This document shows positions 6,564-13,201 of a stretch of DNA of 13,259 bases, piece after piece; positions within the stretch are counted from its first letter, which is position 1; each line of letters opens with the position of its first letter. The position numbers and the translations under genes are program-made. Source of the DNA: CAYFUG01 sp964346295. Its GTDB lineage: Bacteria > Patescibacteriota > Minisyncoccia > Moranbacterales > DUUL01. Location: positions 1 through 13,259 of the forward strand of contig CAYFUG010000026.1 of assembly GCA_964346295.1 (NCBI GenBank), written 5' to 3'. The notes under the pieces were generated by a model. It ran no database searches. It was not told the origin of the DNA and saw only the letters and a program-made list of their open reading frames with translations.

Positions 6564-7822
6564 GAAATCTTTTTTTAGGTGGTAGCGCGGGAGAGGATTT
6601 TATTCTAGCGCTAGATATTGGAACCGAGTTTGTTAAGGTGTTGGTTTTTGAAATGGAAGACGATCGGCAGCGAGGAAGAGTAATTGGAGTAGGGAAGGTT
6701 CGACAAAAACTAGGGCACATGACAGCGGGGGCAGTGAGTGATATCGTGGGTGTGGTAGAGACCTGTCGAGAGGCGATTGAGGAGGCTCAGGAGATGGCGG
6801 GAGTCAAGAAAATTGATCAAGCGATTATGGGGATCGCTGGAGAGTTAGTAAAAGGAACTACTACCACAGTCCATTATGAGCGAGCACATCCGGAGGTCCG
6901 GATTGACTTGTTAGAGTTGAAAAATATTATTCAAAAAGTGCAGTGGAAGGCTTTTGATCGAATTAAAAGGCAATTGGCCTGGGAAACTGGTCAAGGAGAG
7001 ATTGATGTCAAGCTAATTAATGCCTCAATTGTTCGGGTTAAAATTGATGGTTATCGAATAGCTAACCCGGTTGGTTTTCAGGGAAGAGAAGTCTCGATTA
7101 GCATTTTTAATGCTTATGCTCCGATGGTTCACATGGGGGCTCTGCAAAAAATCTCTGATGAATTAGGATTGGATTTGATCTCTATAGTAGCCGAGCCTTA
7201 TGCGGTGGCCCAGTCCATGCGGACTTATAGTAATCCAGATTTTGGTGCCATCATCATTGACATTGGAGGGGGGACTACTGATGTAGCCCTGGTGAGAAAC
7301 GGAGGATTAGAGGGGACGGTAATGTATGCTCTCGGGGGGCGAGCTTTCACTAAGCGCTTGGCTCGAAAATTTGGATTGACTTTTGATCAAGCAGAAGATT
7401 TGAAAATTAATTATTCCATGGGAAGGCTAAGCCCTGATATTGCCAAAAAAGTGGGTTTGGTTCTCAAGGAGGACTGTCGAGTGTGGGTTTCGGGACTGGA
7501 AATTGCCCTGGAGAGTTTCTTGAATTACGATTTACTGCCTTCTAGGATTCTGCTATGTGGTGGAGGGAGTGCTTTGCCAGATATTAGAGAAATAATTTCA
7601 GAAGGTAGTTGGGCGAAGGATTTGCCAATTGGTCAGAATGCTAAAATTGGCTATATTCAACCTAGTGACATAGTAAATATTTTAGATGAGACTGGCAAAT
7701 TGACTAACCCTCAAATGGTAACTCCGATGGGGTTAGCTAATTTAGCCCTAGATGCCTCCGGGGAAGAAGAGGAGGTGCTGTCGGATGTTTTGAGTAAGGC
7801 CGTTAAGATCATCCAACACTGA
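6551..7822 (+). CDS. ftsA: FtsA-like actin-fold ATPase, cell-division scaffold
   Basis: A 423-residue actin-fold protein. FtsA tethers FtsZ filaments to the inner face of the membrane and recruits the division machinery. Visible motifs are the phosphate-1 loop at about 20-26 (ALDIGTE), the SHS2-type domain 1C at about 85-170, the phosphate-2 loop D237-IGGGTTD, and the adenosine-binding C336-GGGS. The last residues (about 409-423) could form the membrane-binding amphipathic helix of FtsA; the first ten (MGFLRNLFLG) are also amphipathic. An in-frame TAA directly before the ATG fixes the start. No ftsZ lies next to it in the window, unlike the common ftsA-ftsZ order. PilM is the nearest alternative, but the clear GGGTTD and GGGS motifs and SHS2 region favour FtsA. 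A short Shine-Dalgarno-led frame overlaps the start. Confidence 0.75.
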   Translation: MGFLRNLFLGGSAGEDFILALDIGTEFVKVLVFEMEDDRQRGRVIGVGKVRQKLGHMTAGAVSDIVGVVETCREAIEEAQEMAGVKKIDQAIMGIAGELVKGTTTTVHYERAHPEVRIDLLELKNIIQKVQWKAFDRIKRQLAWETGQGEIDVKLINASIVRVKIDGYRIANPVGFQGREVSISIFNAYAPMVHMGALQKISDELGLDLISIVAEPYAVAQSMRTYSNPDFGAIIIDIGGGTTDVALVRNGGLEGTVMYALGGRAFTKRLARKFGLTFDQAEDLKINYSMGRLSPDIAKKVGLVLKEDCRVWVSGLEIALESFLNYDLLPSRILLCGGGSALPDIREIISEGSWAKDLPIGQNAKIGYIQPSDIVNILDETGKLTNPQMVTPMGLANLALDASGEEEEVLSDVLSKAVKIIQH

Positions 7823-7831
7823 TTTGCTGTG

Positions 7832-7950
7832 GGACTTTCAAAATTGGCGCCCTTCGTTGTTGAATCCTGCCTTTGCTTTCATCGTACCTTTTAGTACGGC
7901 TCAAGCGAAGCCTCGGATTCGCCTAGAGTCGCATCTAATTTTGAAAGTCC
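7832..7950. repeat. 119-nt nested palindrome between ftsA and the next gene
   Basis: Four nested arms share one centre: 7832-7845 with 7937-7950 (14 bp, perfect), 7862-7867 with 7915-7920 (6 bp), 7871-7878 with 7903-7910 (8 pairs, one T-G), and 7883-7887 with 7894-7898 (5 bp, 6-nt loop). The internal loop between the outer two arms is exactly 16 nt on each side. It begins 9 nt after the ftsA stop. No T-run follows, so it is not a simple terminator, and no target duplication is visible at its ends. It may be a small non-autonomous mobile element or an RNA structure controlling downstream expression. Confidence 0.75.
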
Positions 7951-8051
7951 TAGGATATTGATGCTGGATAGGTTGTAATTTACCCAAGCTGTTTCAAAAT
8001 AAAAGAAAGAAGTTTTTGAGAAAACAAAATTGTGTTTAAACATATTGCAAG

Positions 8052-10073
8052 ATGCACAAGACTATTTATGTAGACATTGACGAAGAGATCACTAATGTCT
8101 TGGACCGGATTAAAGAGGAACCGGCGCAGGAGATCTTTTTGGTGATTCCCAAGGGAGCTCTTTTGATTCAGGGAGTGATTAATCTCAAGATTCTCAAAAG
8201 AGAGGTCTCAAAGTTCGGTAAAGATCTTTCGGTGGTTACTAATGATCAGCAGGCCAAAAAGGTGGTGCGGCAGTTGGGATTGAAGGTTAAAGAGAAAATC
8301 GACTCTTCAGTGCTTAAGCCTCAGGATCAGGGAGGTAAAGAGCGATTGATTTCTTCTCAAGCTACCGAGGAAGTCTATCAACAATTAGGAGGGGACCAGA
8401 ACGCTGATCGGCAAGAAGGAGCGGCTAGTTCTGAAGTTCCCGGGGAGTCAGTCGGAAGCGCCGGCTTCTTTGATTATGAGAAAAAAACCGTTCAAGACAT
8501 CACTGCTCCTCAAGAGGGGATTCCAAAACAAAAAAAGGAATCCAGCCAATCTCCGAGTCCCTTCGGAAAAGAGCCCAATCAAACTCGGACAGAAAAGAAG
8601 ACTCCTTTGTCTGTTTCTGCTAAAGCGACTTTTAAAAAAATTCCTTACCCTAAAATTCCCGGCTTTAAAAGAGTTCCTTTTAAAGGTGGCCAAAATTCGG
8701 TGGTTAGTCAGCGACAGTCAGAAATTTCTCAAAAAGCTTCTGACTTCTTTTCTCATCAAGAATCCAAAGAAGAAGGTGGCAAAAATTTCCAAAAGTCTTC
8801 TTCGCGAGCTGTTTCTGGCGATTATCAAAAAACAAAAGAAAGGACAAGCAAGGAGAGCTCTTGGGGGAAATGGTTAGCGGTAGTGCTAGTGGGAATATTT
8901 GGTTTAGGGGGCGTGGGTTATTGGGTGTATGCCAACTACCCTCAGGTCACAGTGAGAATTTATCCTCAATCTCAAACGGTTAGTGAAGAATTAGAAATAA
9001 TCGCCAGGGAGAACCTCTCGGAAGGTAGTAAGTTTGTGATCTCAGGTAGTTATCGAGAGCTTACTGTTAAGCATACCAAGGAGTTTCCAGCTACCGGGGA
9101 GAGTTTTGCTGATCACGATGGAAAAGCTCGGGGAAAAGTTACCATTGCCAACTATTACTCTCAGGAAAACCAGCCATTAGTAGCAACTACGCGATTGTTA
9201 TCTGAAGAGGGGAAACTTTTTCGGTTGGAGGAGGGAGTGGTAGTGCCGGGAATGGAGGGGGATCAGCCCGGAAAAGTGCAGGCAGGAGTAGTAGCGGATA
9301 AGTCTGGAGAGGAGTATAACATTGAAAGTACCACCTTTACTATCGAAGGCTTTAAGTCTAATCCGGAGAAATATGAAGACTTTAAAGTGATTTCTAATAG
9401 CGCTATGACAGGGGGAGGCGATCCTCAGGAGCGAAAAAAGATGACCCAGGTAACGGAAAATGATCTAAAGAAAGCTCGAGAAAAGACGCAAGAGGAATTG
9501 AAGAGCCTCTTAGAGGAAAAGTTGTCAACTCAATTAGATCAAGGCCAAGAAGCCTTATTAGAGTCAGTGGAAATAATGAGCAATCAAGAGCAGTCTTCTC
9601 GGGATGTAGGTGATTTAAGCGATAAATTTACCTATACTATTGAACAAAAAATTCGATTAGTAGCTTTCTCAGAAAATAAGTTGCGGGAGGTTGTTTTGGG
9701 AGAATTGTCCAAGGAAACCGAAGTCGGCTATGACTTAGCAGAAGATTCTTTTAAGATTTCTTATCAAAGAGCGGTACCTGATTTTAATAACCAATCAATT
9801 GAGTTAAAAGTAAAAGCAGAAGCTCAAAGTTGGCCTCAACTGGCGCCTGATGCTATTAAGCAAGGGGTGGCTGAGAAATCAGCTCAAGAGATTGAAGAAT
9901 TTTTATCCGGATATCCAGGCATTAGTCGAGCAGAAGTCTTGTTTGAGCCAGCTTGGCTAGCGGGAATTCCGGTTACGGAGAAAAAAATTGAAGTAGAGGA
10001 AAATCGAACCCGGCCTGATCTATCAGAAGATAAGTCCAAATCGGAAGAGTCGGAAGAAGAGTCAAAAGAATAG
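8052..10073 (+). CDS. Single-pass membrane protein with baseplate-J-like extracytoplasmic domain
   Basis: A 673-residue protein in four parts. Residues 1-90 form a compact alpha/beta domain, probably cytosolic, with alternating hydrophobic strands such as EIFLVIPKGA. Residues 91-270 are a low-complexity linker rich in Lys, Ser, Gln and Pro. One membrane helix lies at about 273-293. The outer domain (about 297-645) includes a stretch at about 377-433 (ATTRLLSEEGKLFRLEEG, later EEYNIESTTFTI) resembling the baseplate J/gp47 fold of contractile-injection and phage baseplates. Residues 465-500 form a charged helix and the tail is acidic. No phage or injection-system genes are adjacent, so a surface or division-site role is more likely. 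An inside-helix-outside plan next to an actin-fold ATPase recalls PilM-PilN pairs; that parallel is inference. No Shine-Dalgarno precedes the ATG; CATATT lies 5 nt upstream. Confidence 0.65.
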   Translation: MHKTIYVDIDEEITNVLDRIKEEPAQEIFLVIPKGALLIQGVINLKILKREVSKFGKDLSVVTNDQQAKKVVRQLGLKVKEKIDSSVLKPQDQGGKERLISSQATEEVYQQLGGDQNADRQEGAASSEVPGESVGSAGFFDYEKKTVQDITAPQEGIPKQKKESSQSPSPFGKEPNQTRTEKKTPLSVSAKATFKKIPYPKIPGFKRVPFKGGQNSVVSQRQSEISQKASDFFSHQESKEEGGKNFQKSSSRAVSGDYQKTKERTSKESSWGKWLAVVLVGIFGLGGVGYWVYANYPQVTVRIYPQSQTVSEELEIIARENLSEGSKFVISGSYRELTVKHTKEFPATGESFADHDGKARGKVTIANYYSQENQPLVATTRLLSEEGKLFRLEEGVVVPGMEGDQPGKVQAGVVADKSGEEYNIESTTFTIEGFKSNPEKYEDFKVISNSAMTGGGDPQERKKMTQVTENDLKKAREKTQEELKSLLEEKLSTQLDQGQEALLESVEIMSNQEQSSRDVGDLSDKFTYTIEQKIRLVAFSENKLREVVLGELSKETEVGYDLAEDSFKISYQRAVPDFNNQSIELKVKAEAQSWPQLAPDAIKQGVAEKSAQEIEEFLSGYPGISRAEVLFEPAWLAGIPVTEKKIEVEENRTRPDLSEDKSKSEESEEESKE

Positions 10074-10111
10074 ATTTGTAGTTTCTTAATTTTAAAGCTA
10101 GGAGGGCTAAG

Positions 10112-10183
10112 TTGTTGATAACTTGTTCTAAAAGTCTAATTTCGATTTTCGATGCGAAGGTGATTTTTAAAACAAGCTCTTAA
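10112..10183 (+). CDS. Candidate 23-codon leader frame before the cysteine-rich protein gene
   Basis: AGGAGG (10100-10105) is followed 6 nt later by TTG at 10112. The frame runs 23 codons to a TAA at 10181-10183, which lies 8 nt before the ATG of the next gene. That gene has no Shine-Dalgarno, so reinitiation is possible. This parallels the frame before ftsA. It may be chance; the region also contains a possible promoter (TTGTTG 10112-10117, TCTAAT 10135-10140, 17-nt spacer). Confidence 0.22.
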   Translation: MLITCSKSLISIFDAKVIFKTSS

Positions 10184-10191
10184 AAAAGCGT

Positions 10192-10521
10192 ATGAAGATC
10201 TTAGTAATTATTTTTATCTTAATGTTGGGGCTATTGGGCTATTGTTATTGGATAACGGAAAATCCCTCGGCAGGATGGAATCGAGAAATCTCTGGTCCAG
10301 AAGATTTTTTAGTAGAAAAAGGAGTGGTTTCGGAGAGTACTTCTCAAAAAGAGCGAAGCGAAAGGGATTGTGAGACCTATGAAAGTAAAATGCGGGATGC
10401 TTGTTATCGGATGAAAGCGAAAGAGACTCAAGACCCAGAAATTTGTGAAAAAATTGAAAAAAAGGAAGTTCGGTCAGATTGTCTCCAGGAATTAGAATTA
10501 TCTGGAAAGCAGGCAGAGTAA
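10192..10521 (+). CDS. Small exported or membrane-anchored protein with spaced cysteines
   Basis: A 109-residue protein. Residues 1-20 are a hydrophobic signal or anchor helix with a single early lysine. It contains C18, but no good lipobox (GYC follows LLG without a typical LxxC), so lipoprotein processing is doubtful. The outer part has four cysteines, C60, C71, C85 and C97, in a pattern of C-x10-C-Y, then D-P-E-I-C-E-K-I, then R-S-D-C-L. Similar Cys-Tyr/Cys-x-x-Ile repeats occur in exported proteins of unknown function in archaea and candidate-phyla bacteria; two disulfides are plausible. The function is not recognised. It follows the baseplate-J-like gene by 118 nt on the same strand and may share its location at the cell surface. 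Confidence 0.65.
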   Translation: MKILVIIFILMLGLLGYCYWITENPSAGWNREISGPEDFLVEKGVVSESTSQKERSERDCETYESKMRDACYRMKAKETQDPEICEKIEKKEVRSDCLQELELSGKQAE

Positions 10522-10532
10522 AAAGAGTTTGG

Positions 10533-10574
10533 TTGCAAAAAGTTAGAGGTGAGTTAGACTGTGGTTAGAAGATA
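10533..10574 (+). promoter_or_regulatory. Candidate promoter and three-copy 11-bp operator of the superoxide reductase gene
   Basis: TTGCAA (10533-10538) and TAGACT (10555-10560) are spaced by 16 nt. Three copies of gttaga start at 10542, 10553 and 10564, exactly 11 bp apart, so they would lie on one face of the helix, overlapping the spacer, the -10 and the start site. Three ttaac words follow (10580, 10587, 10593). The layout fits a repressor or activator site; the regulator is unknown. Confidence 0.35.
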
Positions 10575-10600
10575 GGTAATTAACAATTAACTTTAACTAT

Positions 10601-11014
10601 ATGACCCAAACAACTAAGAGGCGCCAACTGTTTCGTTGTGAAATCTGTGGCAATATTATGGAGTCGGTTTTTGCGGCGGGAGGGGATTTGGTATGCTGTG
10701 GAGAGTCGATGCAATTAATTCAGTCGCATACGGAAGAGGGGGAGGAAGTAGCAGAAAAACACCTTCCGGTAGTAGAAGTTAGTGAGGATGGCAAGCGGGT
10801 GATGATAAAAATTGGCTCGGTGGAGCACCCGATGGCAGACGATCATTATATTCAATGGGTAGAATTATTTGCTGGAGATCAGTTTTTAGCTCGTCAGTGG
10901 TTAGCTCCAGGGCAGGCTCCTGAGGCAGAATTTTACTTAGGCGAGCAATTAGAAGGTCAAAAAAAACTGCAAGCTCGCTGTTATTGCAATGTTCATGGGG
11001 CGTGGTTGAGGTGA
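10601..11014 (+). CDS. dfx: Desulfoferrodoxin, 2Fe superoxide reductase
   Basis: A 137-residue protein of class I length, predicted to reduce superoxide to hydrogen peroxide in the cytosol without making oxygen. The N-terminal desulforedoxin-type domain holds a rubredoxin-like iron bound by C13, C16, C32 and C33 (CEIC, VCCGESM). The catalytic domain shows E52-K53-H54 (the EKH active-site motif), H76, H82, and the C-terminal CNVHGAW motif with C129 and H132. Together these give the His4-Cys iron centre, and K53 matches the substrate-guiding lysine. All metal ligands are present, so it should be functional. It is usual in anaerobes and microaerophiles and works with a rubredoxin-type donor, not seen here. 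It stands between envelope genes with gaps of 79 and 134 nt, probably as its own transcript. No Shine-Dalgarno is visible. Confidence 0.93.
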   Translation: MTQTTKRRQLFRCEICGNIMESVFAAGGDLVCCGESMQLIQSHTEEGEEVAEKHLPVVEVSEDGKRVMIKIGSVEHPMADDHYIQWVELFAGDQFLARQWLAPGQAPEAEFYLGEQLEGQKKLQARCYCNVHGAWLR

Positions 11015-11079
11015 TATTCGGGAGGGATGGTCAGTTAAGAATTCCAAGAAGGTTTAGATGTAAAAACAAGAGTTTTTTG

Positions 11080-11108
11080 TTGTGATCAAAAAAGGTCTTT
11101 AATATAAG
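11080..11108 (+). promoter_or_regulatory. Promoter of the MurE-like ligase gene
   Basis: TTGTGA (11080-11085), a 17-nt spacer and TATAAG (11103-11108) predict a start near 11115 and a leader of about 34 nt. The 10-mer gatcaaaaaa occurs at 11084-11093, overlapping the -35, and again at 11123-11132 just past the predicted start. The pair is a possible operator. Confidence 0.5.
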
Positions 11109-11148
11109 AAAGAGCATAGGACGATCAAAAAAGCAAAGAGTAGATTGT

Positions 11149-12459
11149 ATGTTAGAAAAAATTAAGCAGTTAGTTCCCCAGAGAATTAAAAATTGTTATC
11201 ATCTCGTTAAGGCAATTGGAGCGAATTGCTGGTTTGGATTTCCGGCTAGAAAACTTAAAGTAATCGGAGTAACTGGAACCAACGGTAAAACGACCACGGT
11301 TCAAATGATCGCGCGAATTATGGAAGCGGGTGGTTTTAAGGTGGCAGTTTTTTCTACCATTAACTCGCAAGTTGGCGATCAGGTAGAAGTCAATAAAACC
11401 AAATTCACCACTGTTTCGGCTTGGCAAGTGCAGCGGTTTCTTCGGCGGGCAGTAGAGGCGGAGTGTGATTATTTAGTGTTAGAAATTTCTTCGCATGCTC
11501 TGGATCAATTTCGGGTGTGGGGAGTAAAATTTGAGGTGGCAGTGATAACCAATATTACTCGAGAGCACTTGGATTATCATCGGAGCATGGAAGGGTATCG
11601 AAGAGCCAAGATGAAATTATTTTGGCAATTGAATGCACAAGGGGCAGCGGTGATTAATCTAGAAATGGATAGGTCGGAACAATTCCTCGGAGAGGCTACC
11701 GGAAGGGAGCTCTGGGGGTATCAGACTTTAGGAGTTTCCCGGAGAGAATTCCGGGAGCGGTTTTCTGAATTAAAATTAGTGCAGGCTCAGGAGATTAAGC
11801 TAGAAACTGAGGGCAGTAAGTTTAATTGCCAGGGGCAGTCTTTTCAGCTGCAACTTCCAGGGAGATTCAATATTGAGAATGCTTTAGCCGCTATTTCGGT
11901 GGGTCTATCTCAGGAAATTAATCTTCTTGCAACCTCTAAGGCTCTTGCAAAAATCAAAAAGATTCCGGGTCGAATGGATCGAGTGGAAAATAGTAGGGGG
12001 TTGGAAATTATCATTGATTACGCTGTGACGCCGGATTCCATGGAAAAAATTGGAAAGCTAACTCAAGAAATGAAAAAGAAATTTCCTCAGCGAAAAATTA
12101 TTTGGGTATTTGGTAGTTGTGGAGACCGAGACCGAGGGAAGCGACCTATCATGGGTGAGATTGTAGCTCATTACTCAAATTTTACTATTGTTACTAATGA
12201 GGATCCTTATCATGAAGATCCTGAAAGAATTATGAGGGAAGTTTTCGAAGGCGTGGAAAAAAGCGGTCAAAAAAAACCAGGCCAAGATGCCTGGAAAATT
12301 GCTGATAGGAGGGAAGCCCTAGAAGAAGCTATCAATCTTGGAAAAAAAGGAGACATAATCTTAGTGACTGGCAAGGGGGCAGAGGAGGGAATGTTCGTAA
12401 AAGGTCAGATAATTCCTTGGAATGATCGAAGGGTGATCGAGGAAATCCTTAGCAGATAA
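11149..12459 (+). CDS. murE: MurE-like Mur ligase lacking the N-terminal domain
   Basis: A 436-residue ligase predicted to add the third stem-peptide residue to UDP-MurNAc-dipeptide with ATP in the cytosol. The P-loop is at G43-TNGKTT; the MurE hallmark E112-ISSHAL is followed by NITREHLDYH (135-144) and K154, the lysine usually carbamylated. PGRFNIENA (238-246) and PGRMDRVE (273-280) mark the domain junction. The C-terminal domain has DYAVTPDSM (290-298), FGSCGDRDRGKRP (321-333) and NEDPYHEDP (350-358). Typical MurE has about 490 residues with the P-loop near residue 110. Here it is at 43, so the UDP-sugar-binding first domain is missing. DNPR, which marks meso-diaminopimelate enzymes, is replaced by EDPY, so the added residue is uncertain. 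DHLDYH has become EHLDYH and YAHTP has become YAVTP. A different Mur-ligase role (for example on a non-standard substrate) is the main alternative. Confidence 0.8.
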   Translation: MLEKIKQLVPQRIKNCYHLVKAIGANCWFGFPARKLKVIGVTGTNGKTTTVQMIARIMEAGGFKVAVFSTINSQVGDQVEVNKTKFTTVSAWQVQRFLRRAVEAECDYLVLEISSHALDQFRVWGVKFEVAVITNITREHLDYHRSMEGYRRAKMKLFWQLNAQGAAVINLEMDRSEQFLGEATGRELWGYQTLGVSRREFRERFSELKLVQAQEIKLETEGSKFNCQGQSFQLQLPGRFNIENALAAISVGLSQEINLLATSKALAKIKKIPGRMDRVENSRGLEIIIDYAVTPDSMEKIGKLTQEMKKKFPQRKIIWVFGSCGDRDRGKRPIMGEIVAHYSNFTIVTNEDPYHEDPERIMREVFEGVEKSGQKKPGQDAWKIADRREALEEAINLGKKGDIILVTGKGAEEGMFVKGQIIPWNDRRVIEEILSR

Positions 12460-12505
12460 AGCAAAATTTCCAGTTTCAAAAATAAATCAAGAAGACCCTA
12501 AGTTT

Positions 12506-12943
12506 TTATATGACCTGGAAGACCCTAAGAAGCCCTAGGGAGAGTATTAGGCCATAAATTATCCCTGCTACTACTTCTGAAAATCGGTGCCCCACATGTT
12601 CTTTGAGGCGGGGGTATTTTTTTCGGTCTAGGGCTAGGTTTTCGGTGAGCATGTTAAGGTAGCGTCCTTGATCTCCTAGATACATCCTTACTCGCAGGGC
12701 ATCGTCCAGGATGATAAGGGCGAAGACGGCCGCCAAGGAAAAGACTCCTGTTCCTATTCCTTCGATGAATCCAATTGCGGTAACTAAAGAAGTAACGATA
12801 GCACTATGAAAAGAGGGCATGTGGCCATGAGTAAAGAAATAGCTCCAGTCCAAGCCATTTTTGAGGGAAAAAATAATAAACTTGGTCATTTGGGTGATGA
12901 CCCCTACTATTAAAGGGATCAGTACGATGTGAAAATTTTCCAT
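12506..12943 (-). CDS. Divergent PAP2 (DUF212/YuiD-like) membrane phosphatase family protein
   Basis: A 145-residue membrane protein. It carries the three family blocks: GHMPSFHSA (40-48, usually GGMPSSHSA), DDALRVR (80-86, followed by LN as in the family), and KEHVGHRFSEVVAG (114-127). H46 and H119 fit the histidines of PAP2-type phosphatases. Hydrophobic helices lie at about 5-27, 48-60, 64-80 and 121-141. The family is thought to act on lipid phosphates such as undecaprenyl pyrophosphate, but this is not well shown. The replacement of one serine by F45 is unusual. It converges on the MurE-like gene, 46 nt apart, with no clear terminator between them. A consensus promoter ends 6 nt before its ATG, so the mRNA is probably leaderless. 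Confidence 0.85.
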   Translation of the reverse strand: MENFHIVLIPLIVGVITQMTKFIIFSLKNGLDWSYFFTHGHMPSFHSAIVTSLVTAIGFIEGIGTGVFSLAAVFALIILDDALRVRMYLGDQGRYLNMLTENLALDRKKYPRLKEHVGHRFSEVVAGIIYGLILSLGLLRVFQVI

Positions 12944-12949
12944 GTTTTA

Positions 12950-12978
12950 ATTATATAGCAGTTTTCTAGATGAGACAA
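12950..12978 (-). promoter_or_regulatory. Consensus promoter placing transcription start at the ATG (leaderless)
   Basis: On the minus strand TTGTCT (12978-12973), a 17-nt spacer and a perfect TATAAT (12955-12950) are followed by 6 nt and then the ATG at 12943. With the usual 6-8 nt from -10 to +1, the transcript begins at or next to the A of the start codon. No ribosome-binding site is possible. Confidence 0.7.
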
Positions 12979-13014
12979 TCCTGTTAGTTTAGTAGTTTGG
13001 CGCTAGGAGTGAAT

Positions 13015-13043
13015 TTGACTCTAGAAATAGTTTTTCTTATAAA
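13015..13043 (+). promoter_or_regulatory. Strong rightward promoter
   Basis: TTGACT (13015-13020), a 17-nt spacer and TATAAA (13038-13043) match the housekeeping consensus at five of six positions each. The predicted start is near 13050. At least 200 nt of untranslated RNA would follow inside the window. Confidence 0.65.
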
Positions 13044-13145
13044 AAAAGAGCTTGTTTAAATTTTAATAATGGTTTAAAATTAATAAGAATCCTGGCGGAA
13101 TATGTAAAATTTTAAACATAAGTTTTAAGTTCATTGTTCTCACCA

Positions 13146-13201
13146 CTTAGGCAGGAAAAATCTTGTCTAGAAATTTTTTATGTTTCTGCAAGATTCCTAA
13201 G
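13146..13201 (+). other. Bulged hairpin in the downstream leader
   Basis: cttagg (13146-13151) pairs with cctaag (13196-13201), and aatcttg (13159-13165) with caagatt (13189-13195). There is a 7-nt bulge on the left only and a 23-nt loop. It lies about 100 nt downstream of the strong promoter. No riboswitch class was recognised; the apical loop is T-rich. Confidence 0.4.

Noticed and set aside
8052..10073. Phage tail or contractile injection system locus
   Set aside because: Only the baseplate-J-like domain is present. It sits behind a membrane helix, and no sheath, tube or spike genes are near.
12491..12529. 12-bp direct repeat gaagaccctaag straddling the stop of the PAP2-like gene
   Set aside because: Similarity ends after 12 bp and there are no element features; probably a small duplication at the gene end.
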